6,436 nucleotides of DNA from assembly GCA_910577825.1 (NCBI GenBank), contig CAJTOK010000079.1, positions 1-6,436 of the forward strand. The letters are read 5' to 3'. Positions 1 to 4,605 of this stretch are shown here, in pieces; positions within the stretch are counted from its first letter, which is position 1; every line of letters begins with the position of its first letter. The translations under genes and the position numbers were made by a program. The DNA is from an uncultured Lachnospiraceae bacterium (GTDB taxonomy: Bacteria > Bacillota > Clostridia > Lachnospirales > Lachnospiraceae). Below the pieces are notes generated by a model, which did no database searches, had not been told where the DNA came from, and saw only the letters and a list, made by a program, of their open reading frames with translations.

Positions 1-30
1 ACATGATTGCAATAATAAAATAAATCATGT
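1..30. repeat. Inverted repeat at left edge
   Basis: ACATGATT at 1-8 is the exact reverse complement of AATCATGT at 23-30, with a 14-nt A/T-rich loop. The repeat may extend beyond the window edge. It could be the end of a structured leader read leftward or a weak terminator. Nothing in the window decides between these. Confidence 0.4.
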
Positions 31-53
31 ATAATAAAAATGCGTGTATCGCA

Positions 54-147
54 GGAAATCCTGTATGTGTGGTACTCTGATTACCATATCTTGCCTGGTA
101 TTGCGCCAACAATGCCAGGTGGTACACCTGTTATTATTTTGATTTCC
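54..147. other. Structured non-coding region with competing hairpins
   Basis: I see no coding sequence here, but several complementary segments. Read on the plus strand, 67-74 pairs with 82-89 (8 bp, two G-U). 94-103 pairs with 110-119 (10 bp, one T-G). CAGGTG (116-121) pairs with CACCTG (125-130) around a GTA loop and is followed by a T-rich stretch, like a weak terminator. The last two hairpins share 116-119, so they exclude each other. GGAAATC (54-60) can also pair with GATTTCC (141-147), enclosing the whole block. The wobble pairs favour folding on the plus strand. The leftward promoter at 156-184 and the enclosing helix right at its predicted transcript start favour the minus strand. I do not recognise a known riboswitch or small RNA. 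It may be a leader, a small RNA or a terminator region of a gene outside the window. Confidence 0.4.
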
Positions 148-155
148 CAATTCTT

Positions 156-184
156 ATTTTAGCATAACTGCTGTGTAAGTTCAA
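156..184 (-). promoter_or_regulatory. Candidate leftward promoter
   Basis: On the minus strand there is a -35 box TTGAAC (184-179), a 17-nt spacer and a -10 box TAAAAT (161-156), directly preceded by TGC, which gives an extended -10. Transcription would start near 148-150 and run leftward through the structured block at 54-147 and out of the window. That implies a divergent gene or small RNA with a leader of at least about 150 nt. The call rests on sequence match only. Confidence 0.5.
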
Positions 185-197
185 GTATAATTATTTT

Positions 198-226
198 TTG
201 TATTCTTCATTTTTTAGTGTTAAAGT
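198..226 (+). promoter_or_regulatory. Weak candidate rightward promoter
   Basis: TTGTAT (198-203), a 17-nt spacer and TAAAGT (221-226), preceded by TGT (an extended -10 TGn). The match to sigma-A consensus is only fair. If used, it would give the gene at 446 a leader of about 210 nt containing the large hairpin at 308-371. The candidate at 365-393 fits better. Confidence 0.25.
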
Positions 227-307
227 CCAGACAGCCCCAGTTTTCCCGGTTTATGCAATATTACCAGCTGTTCCTGATGTTCTGGAAATATACAAAGAGT
301 AAATTAC

Positions 308-371
308 CTGGCAAAGTCCAAATGTGGTTTTAAAGGACAGCTTGTCCGCAAAACCACTTTGGACTTGCCAG
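308..371. repeat. Large imperfect palindrome (64 nt)
   Basis: The arms 308-331 and 350-371 pair over 22 bp, interrupted only by two single-base bulges on the left side (A314 and T323). The three blocks are CTGGCA/TGCCAG, AGTCCAAA/TTTGGACT and GTGGTTTT/AAAACCAC. The interior carries a further small hairpin, GGACA (335-339) with TGTCC (343-347). No T-run follows on either side, so it does not look like an intrinsic terminator. The right arm contains the -35 box of the best promoter for the gene at 446. It could be an operator, a cruciform, an RNA hairpin or a small palindromic repeat element. I do not recognise a family. Confidence 0.85.
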
Positions 372-393
372 ACCACAAACTATTAACTATTAA
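365..393 (+). promoter_or_regulatory. Probable promoter of the ATPase-DUF6062 unit
   Basis: TTGCCA (365-370) matches 5 of 6 bases of the -35 consensus. After 17 nt comes TATTAA (388-393), matching 4 of 6 of the -10 consensus. Predicted initiation is near 400, giving a leader of about 46 nt before the ATG at 446. The -35 box sits in the right arm of the palindrome at 308-371, so a protein binding there or a cruciform could influence this promoter. That link is inference. Confidence 0.45.
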
Positions 394-445
394 CCAGATT
401 AACTAAAACTTTCCTATAACCAGAAATGCAGAGAGGTATAATTTT

Positions 446-2140
446 ATGAAACCAATAAAACCAATTCCAATAGGGGTGGAATTTTATAAAGAAATGATAA
501 ATAAAGGATATTACTATATAGATAAAACATTATTAATACGTGATATATTATCAAATGGCAGCAAAGTTACCCTTTTTACACGCCCAAGACGTTTTGGCAA
601 AACCCTTGCCCAGAGTATGTTATGTACTTTTTTTGAGAAAGAAATACTTCCTGACGGGACAGCAGCAGATAATTCTGCATATTTCCAAGGAAAAAAGATT
701 ATGGACGCTGGCGGGCAATACTTGGAACATATGGGACAGTACCCGGTTATTTTTATGTCACTTAAATCTGCTAAACAGCCAACATTTGAAATGGCATATA
801 AAAGCCTTTGTGATGAAATTATAAAGGAATATAAAAGGCACATGTATGTCTTAAAAAGTAATACTGTTACAGAAGCAGATAAAAAAATTTATAATTCTGT
901 ATTAGAAAGAGATGCAGATAATATTACTTATGCAAAATCTATTGCGTATTTATCAGAGTGTCTTGAAAAATACCATAACAAAAAAACTATTATACTTCTT
1001 GATGAATATGATGTTCCTCTTGAAAATGCCTATTTTAGCGGTTTTTATGACAAAATGGTTAGTTTTATCCGTTCACTTTTTGAATCTGCGCTTAAAACCA
1101 GCCAAAGCCTTGAATTTGCGGTGGTTACTGGCTGTCTGCGTATAAGCCGGGAAAGTATTTTTACAGGGCTTAATAATCTTGATGTTATATCTATTTTAGA
1201 TGAAAATTATGCAGAATATTTTGGGTTTGTACAGGAAGAAACCAACCAGATGTTTGAATATTATAGTATGTCCCAGAAACTTGGTGAAGCCAGGGAATGG
1301 TACAATGGTTATTTATTTGGAAATACAGAAGTTTATAATCCTTGGAGTATTATAAATTACGTAAAAGATATTATATATAAAAATACGGACTATCCTAAGC
1401 CATACTGGTCTAATACTTCTTCTAACAGCATTGTTAAAGATTTAATTGAAATGGCGGATAATAATACCAGACGTGAGATTGAAGGGCTTGTTGCCGGCGG
1501 CACGCTTGAAAAGCCTGTGCATGAAGATATTACTTATGGGGATATTTACAGGACACAGGATAATTTATGGAATTTCCTTTTCTTTACAGGGTATCTTAAG
1601 GCAACGGGCAGAAGGTTTGAAAATGATACTATTTACCTGGCTTTAAAAATACCGGACAGGGAAATACGCTATATTTACAGCAATACAATAACTGAATGGT
1701 TTAATGCAAGGATTAAAGTAACAGATTTTTCAGGGCTTTATAATGCAGTGGTTAATGGAAATACATCTGTGTTTGAGGATTTTCTTAAAAAACACCTGCG
1801 TGAAAGTATCAGTTATATGGACAGTGCAGAGAATTTCTACCACGGTTTCCTTCTCGGGCTGCTTAGTGGCATGGAGGATTATGAGAAACTTTCAAACCGT
1901 GAAAGTGGCAATGGCAGGTATGATATTGTTTTAAAGCCTTATGATGAAAAACAGCCTGCTATAATACTTGAGCTTAAATGTGTACAAAAGTTTAATGAGA
2001 TGGGGGATATGTGTGACAGGGCTCTTAAACAGATAGATGACAACCATTATGATGAGGGGCTTCTTGATGAAGGCTATATGTTTATTAAGAAGTATGGGAT
2101 TTGCTTCTGCAAGAAGAGCTGTATGGTTAAATTACAATAA
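446..2140 (+). CDS. AAA-ATPase-like protein with C-terminal PD-(D/E)XK domain
   Basis: The 564-residue protein has the layout of the AAA-ATPase_like (PF09820) plus PDDEXK_9/DUF1703 (PF08011) family, common in gut Clostridia and Bacteroidetes and often present in several copies. The N-terminal ATPase shows a Walker A-like RPRRFGKT (46-53), a Walker B IILLDEYD (182-189), and the family's TGCLRISRESIFTGLNN block (228-244), followed by WYNGYLFG and VYNPWSI (285-302). The C-terminal nuclease-fold core is visible as GRYD (490-493) and ELK (509-511), so D493, E509 and K511 are intact. There is no signal peptide or membrane segment, so it is probably cytoplasmic. The start is supported by GAGAGG nine bases upstream. 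No frameshift or truncation is seen. The biological role of the family is unsettled. ATP-dependent action on nucleic acid is inferred from the domains only. It is probably cotranscribed with the gene 12 nt downstream. Confidence 0.92.
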   Translation: MKPIKPIPIGVEFYKEMINKGYYYIDKTLLIRDILSNGSKVTLFTRPRRFGKTLAQSMLCTFFEKEILPDGTAADNSAYFQGKKIMDAGGQYLEHMGQYPVIFMSLKSAKQPTFEMAYKSLCDEIIKEYKRHMYVLKSNTVTEADKKIYNSVLERDADNITYAKSIAYLSECLEKYHNKKTIILLDEYDVPLENAYFSGFYDKMVSFIRSLFESALKTSQSLEFAVVTGCLRISRESIFTGLNNLDVISILDENYAEYFGFVQEETNQMFEYYSMSQKLGEAREWYNGYLFGNTEVYNPWSIINYVKDIIYKNTDYPKPYWSNTSSNSIVKDLIEMADNNTRREIEGLVAGGTLEKPVHEDITYGDIYRTQDNLWNFLFFTGYLKATGRRFENDTIYLALKIPDREIRYIYSNTITEWFNARIKVTDFSGLYNAVVNGNTSVFEDFLKKHLRESISYMDSAENFYHGFLLGLLSGMEDYEKLSNRESGNGRYDIVLKPYDEKQPAIILELKCVQKFNEMGDMCDRALKQIDDNHYDEGLLDEGYMFIKKYGICFCKKSCMVKLQ

Positions 2141-2152
2141 GGAGGACTGGTT

Positions 2153-2869
2153 ATGAAGGAACAATTATATACTATCCCTGTTAATGATGCTTTTGGCAAG
2201 GATTGTGAGTGCCCTCTCTGTCTTATGTATATGGAGCTTGAACAGGAGGCTGTGGATTTTACCCTCGGGCCAAGCTATATGGAGGACGATATAAGGGCTG
2301 AAACTGATAAAACAGGTTTTTGTACACACCATATGAGGCAGCTTTATAAAAACCAGAACAGGCTTGGCGTTGCGCTTATGCTGCATACACATATGAAGTA
2401 TTCTGCAGAGAAGCTTAAAGCTTTAAGTAAAACAGGGCAGCCATCTAAAAGGGGGCTTTTTGCTAAAAAGGAACAGACTGGTGTATATGGATATACCCTG
2501 GCTCTTGAAAGTTCATGCTATATATGTAACCGCATTAAAAATGTGTTTGGGCGTTACATAGCTACTGTACTGCATTGTTATGTAAATGATGATGCTTTCC
2601 ATAATAAATTCCTGCATTGTAAGGGTTTTTGCAATACACATTATGGCATGTTGTATGATGCTGCTGCCAATTCATTGAATGGTGCTAAGCAGAAGGAGTT
2701 TTTAAATGACCTTGATAATGTCTATTTTGAAAATATGCAGCGTGTAATTGATGATTTGGAATGGTTTATTGATAAGTTTGATTACCGTAATGAGGACAAG
2801 CCATGGAAAAATTCTAAAGATGCTGTCCCAAGGAGCATAATTAAAACTAATAGTTATTTTGAGGAGTAA
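2153..2869 (+). CDS. DUF6062-type cysteine-rich protein with duplicated zinc-binding-like modules
   Basis: The 238-residue protein resembles the DUF6062 family of Clostridia, whose function is unknown. It contains two similar modules. The first has CPLC (20-23) and GFCTHHMRQLY (55-65). The second has CYIC (122-125) and GFCNTHYGMLY (158-168). In each, a CxxC pair lies 33-34 residues before a CxxH, which could make two C3H-type metal sites. Zinc binding is inferred from the residue pattern, not proven. The region between (about 80-118) is basic and the C-terminus (about 180-238) is predicted helical and polar. There is no signal peptide or membrane segment. A strong AAGGAGG lies eight bases before the ATG and the gap to the ATPase gene is 12 nt, so the two are probably one operon. 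The family assignment is from memory of conserved motifs. The duplicated architecture is seen directly. Confidence 0.8.
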   Translation: MKEQLYTIPVNDAFGKDCECPLCLMYMELEQEAVDFTLGPSYMEDDIRAETDKTGFCTHHMRQLYKNQNRLGVALMLHTHMKYSAEKLKALSKTGQPSKRGLFAKKEQTGVYGYTLALESSCYICNRIKNVFGRYIATVLHCYVNDDAFHNKFLHCKGFCNTHYGMLYDAAANSLNGAKQKEFLNDLDNVYFENMQRVIDDLEWFIDKFDYRNEDKPWKNSKDAVPRSIIKTNSYFEE

Positions 2870-2877
2870 GGCTGCCG

Positions 2878-2911
2878 CCAGAACCTGTTTTATATTGCAG
2901 GCAGGTTCTGG
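2878..2911 (+). terminator. Hairpin terminator after the DUF6062 gene
   Basis: CCAGAACCTG (2878-2887) pairs perfectly with CAGGTTCTGG (2902-2911) around a 14-nt loop, nine bases after the stop codon. A run of six T lies at 2923-2928, about 11 nt beyond the stem, which is further than in a textbook terminator. The other direction has no T-run, so it would end the converging toxin transcript poorly, though the stem may still separate the two convergent units. Confidence 0.55.
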
Positions 2912-2926
2912 GCTGTACTATATTTT

Positions 2927-3331
2927 TTATATTGTTTCTAATGTATCACCATAATTTTTTCTTATTTCCATCTCAAGTTTTACAAACTGTGGTATATATT
3001 CTTCTAAAATCCTGTTTGTTAATTTCTTTGCTGCATCACCATCATAAATATGTGCTGTATCATTTCTGTCTTTAAGCATTTGCAGCCAGATATCCCCATC
3101 AAAAAAAGAATAAACTGCGTAAGCCTCTTTAATTATGCTTCTTGGTGAACCAGCTGACGCCACACTGCTGCCTTCATAAGACAATAATTCTTTTATCATT
3201 TTCCAGCCCAGTTCAAACTGTATTGAAAATTTATTAATGATTCCACTAATAATAAACTCATTATCTAAACTTTCATTATATGCCTGTTTTAATATGTGCA
3301 GGTTAGAAACATAATTTTCATATTTCTTCAT
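2927..3331 (-). CDS. hepT: HEPN toxin of an MNT/HEPN toxin-antitoxin pair (HI0074-like)
   Basis: The 134-residue, all-helical protein matches the 'nucleotidyltransferase substrate-binding' HI0074 family, a branch of the HEPN superfamily. The HEPN RNase signature RX4HXY is intact as R89-NDTA-H94-I-Y96 (RNDTAHIY). In characterised MNT/HEPN pairs the toxin is an RNase, and its signature tyrosine is AMPylated by the partner nucleotidyltransferase, which silences it. By analogy Y96 would be the target here. The frame is open upstream to a possible start at 3391, but I chose the ATG at 3331. It has AGGGAGGG (3345-3338) six bases before it, gives the usual family length, and reduces the overlap with the upstream gene to 14 nt. 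Known targets differ between homologues (mRNA or tRNA ends), so the substrate is open. Some HI0074-like proteins have no proven toxicity. Confidence 0.88.
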   Translation of the reverse strand: MKKYENYVSNLHILKQAYNESLDNEFIISGIINKFSIQFELGWKMIKELLSYEGSSVASAGSPRSIIKEAYAVYSFFDGDIWLQMLKDRNDTAHIYDGDAAKKLTNRILEEYIPQFVKLEMEIRKNYGDTLETI

Positions 3332-3611
3332 ATAAAACCCTCCCTTCTGCATTGATAATACTTTGCAATTCTTTTTGTATATTTCCATCAAGGTTTATAA
3401 TATCATATTTTAAAGGTGTTGATGTTTCTTCATCTACATCAAATGTAAAGTTTAATATATCCCCTCCTGATACAGCAAGGTCTATATCACTGGCACGTTT
3501 ATAGTTTCCTCTTGCCCTTGAACCAAACAGGACTACTTTTTTTACATTATTCTTTTTTGCAATGTTTTGTATTTCTTCAATAACAATTTCTTTAATACCA
3601 GTCCCCTCCAT
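3318..3611 (-). CDS. mntA: MNT-type nucleotidyltransferase antitoxin
   Basis: This 97-residue minimal nucleotidyltransferase of the polymerase-beta fold has the exact GSX10DXD signature: G30-S31, ten residues, then D42-I43-D44 (VLFGSRARGNY...ASDIDLAV). A likely third acidic residue is D70 in LKYDIINLD. In the studied systems this enzyme uses ATP to add AMP units to the tyrosine of the HEPN partner, so it acts as an enzyme antitoxin in the cytoplasm. It is the first gene of the pair, and its last codons overlap the start of the HEPN gene by 14 nt, so translation is probably coupled. AGGAAGGGG lies about seven bases before the ATG at 3611. The symbol mntA here means the antitoxin, not the manganese transporter of the same name. 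An HI0073-like pair with a different role is the main alternative. Confidence 0.9.
   Translation of the reverse strand: MEGTGIKEIVIEEIQNIAKKNNVKKVVLFGSRARGNYKRASDIDLAVSGGDILNFTFDVDEETSTPLKYDIINLDGNIQKELQSIINAEGRVLYEEI
3338..3345 (-). promoter_or_regulatory. Ribosome binding site fixing the HEPN start
   Basis: AGGGAGGG, six bases before the ATG at 3331, lies inside the last codons of the MNT gene (its residues E-G-R). It decides between this start and upstream in-frame ATGs at 3352 and 3391, which lack a comparable site. Because it is within the translated antitoxin, ribosomes finishing the antitoxin can restart on the toxin. Confidence 0.7.
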
Positions 3612-3651
3612 AATCCTGCCCCTTCCTTTCTGCCATTTACGCAGTTATAAT

Positions 3652-3684
3652 AAGCCAGCCATATTTATCTTATATGGCTGGCTT
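3652..3684 (-). terminator. Intrinsic terminator after the DUF2225 gene
   Basis: A perfect 13-bp stem, AAGCCAGCCATAT (3652-3664) with ATATGGCTGGCTT (3672-3684), has a 7-nt loop and lies 23 bases beyond the DUF2225 stop codon. On the minus strand it is followed by the moderately T-rich TTATTATAA. On the plus strand it runs into TTTTT (3683-3687), so it can probably work in both directions. It separates glnS-DUF2225 from the toxin-antitoxin pair, although some readthrough is likely given the imperfect T-tract. Confidence 0.8.
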
Positions 3685-3692
3685 TTTGCCAA
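3664..3692 (-). promoter_or_regulatory. Weak candidate promoter of the MNT/HEPN pair
   Basis: On the minus strand TTGGCA (3692-3687, 5 of 6 to the -35 consensus), a 17-nt spacer and GATAAA (3669-3664, 4 of 6). The -10 box falls in and beside the loop of the terminator above, so the new transcript would begin within its second arm and could not form the hairpin. The alternative is that the pair depends on readthrough from glnS-DUF2225. Confidence 0.3.
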
Positions 3693-3707
3693 TATGTACT
3701 GTTTTAT

Positions 3708-4592
3708 TTATTGTCCTTGTGCCTCTTCTTCTTTTTTCCTGTCCTCTTCTACAAGGTCTTTTACTACCCTTGCTTTTTCTTTAATGCGTTCGCTTGCATT
3801 TCTTGATGTAAGTACCCTTGATATCCAGCGGATGGCTTCGTCATACTGTCCTGCACGCCTTGCAAGCTCTGCTACAAGGTATGTGACAGTGAGCTCATCC
3901 ATTCCGCACATTGGGAAGTCTTCTTTTAAGAATGAGTCTGAAAACCCCTCATATGCGGTGACGAGCAGTGAAGCTTCTTCTTTTTTCAGTGCTGCTATAA
4001 CTTTGTCCCTGTCAGGTGTATCTTCTGGAAGTGTTTCTGCCTTGCCCCTGTAGAGCCATGCCATTTTAAGGCATGTATATGCCCTTTCACTGGCTTTTGC
4101 TTTTTTTACAATAGCATTGGCAAGGGCAAGCTGGTAGCGTGCAATGGCATCATCATATGTGTATATATCGCCTGTTTCTGGCAGGCCTTTAAAGTTCCTT
4201 GATATATTTTCACTTATAAGTTTTGCCTGTGACGGCATCATAAATTTAAAGAACCTGCTAAGTGCGCCATAACCGCACCGGGGGCATACTAATACATCAT
4301 ATTTTATAGAATCAACATACTTATAAACAGGCCTTAAATCTGTGTCCTGCTTAATAAGTTTTACTTTGCCTGTTTTTATCATTTTGGAGCGGAAGCCCTT
4401 GTCACATACAGGGCATGTATATGACTTGTCAAAAAGCAGGTCTGCCTCATGCACTTCCGGCTTTGGCGCCGGAGCAGGTTTTGGTTCTGGCTTTGGCGCT
4501 GCCTTTTCCTCCTTCTTCTCCTCTTTCTCGAATACATCCATCTTCTGGAGCTTTCCAAGCCCGAATTTTTCAAGACCATTAAACAAACCCAT
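3708..4592 (-). CDS. DUF2225 family zinc-ribbon/TPR-like protein
   Basis: The 294-residue protein matches the DUF2225 (PF09986) family of Firmicutes, whose function is unknown. The family region starts near residue 57. CPVC (60-63) and CPRCGYGA (103-110) make a four-cysteine zinc-ribbon-like site, and a helical tail (about 145-285) looks like tetratricopeptide repeats, for example RYQLALANA and GQYDEAIRWISRVL. A short N-terminal segment (1-20, GLFNGLEKFGLGKLQK) is joined to the core by a charged and Pro/Lys/Glu-rich linker (about 22-48). I see no signal peptide or membrane segment. The C-terminus ends in a run of charged residues (284-290). The start is supported by AAGGAGG eight bases upstream. 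Only 13 nt separate it from the glnS stop, so it is almost certainly cotranscribed with glnS. A scaffolding role is a guess from the TPR-like fold. Confidence 0.85.
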   Translation of the reverse strand: MGLFNGLEKFGLGKLQKMDVFEKEEKKEEKAAPKPEPKPAPAPKPEVHEADLLFDKSYTCPVCDKGFRSKMIKTGKVKLIKQDTDLRPVYKYVDSIKYDVLVCPRCGYGALSRFFKFMMPSQAKLISENISRNFKGLPETGDIYTYDDAIARYQLALANAIVKKAKASERAYTCLKMAWLYRGKAETLPEDTPDRDKVIAALKKEEASLLVTAYEGFSDSFLKEDFPMCGMDELTVTYLVAELARRAGQYDEAIRWISRVLTSRNASERIKEKARVVKDLVEEDRKKEEEAQGQ

Positions 4593-4605
4593 GTAAATTA
4601 CCTCC

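Noticed and set aside
117..130. AGGTGGTAC resembles the core of a T-box leader (AGGGTGGNACCGCG).
   Set aside because: Only the first part matches, the CCGCG portion is absent, the bases form their own 6-bp hairpin, no specifier stem is recognisable, and the gene downstream is not related to amino acids.
174..191. GTTCAAGT looked like a tRNA T-loop, and TATAAT at 186-191 like a rightward -10 box.
   Set aside because: No acceptor, D or anticodon stems surround the first, and no -35 box or extended TGn precedes the second. The same bases are better explained by the leftward TTGAAC box.
379..392. Tandem repeat ACTATTA ACTATTA.
   Set aside because: Two copies of an A/T-rich heptamer are expected by chance here. 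The second copy overlaps the candidate -10 box, which explains it well enough.
3562..4053. Plus-strand open frame of 163 codons opposite the DUF2225 and MNT genes.
   Set aside because: It is antisense to two well-supported genes, has serine/leucine-rich low-information sequence, and no ribosome site or family resemblance.
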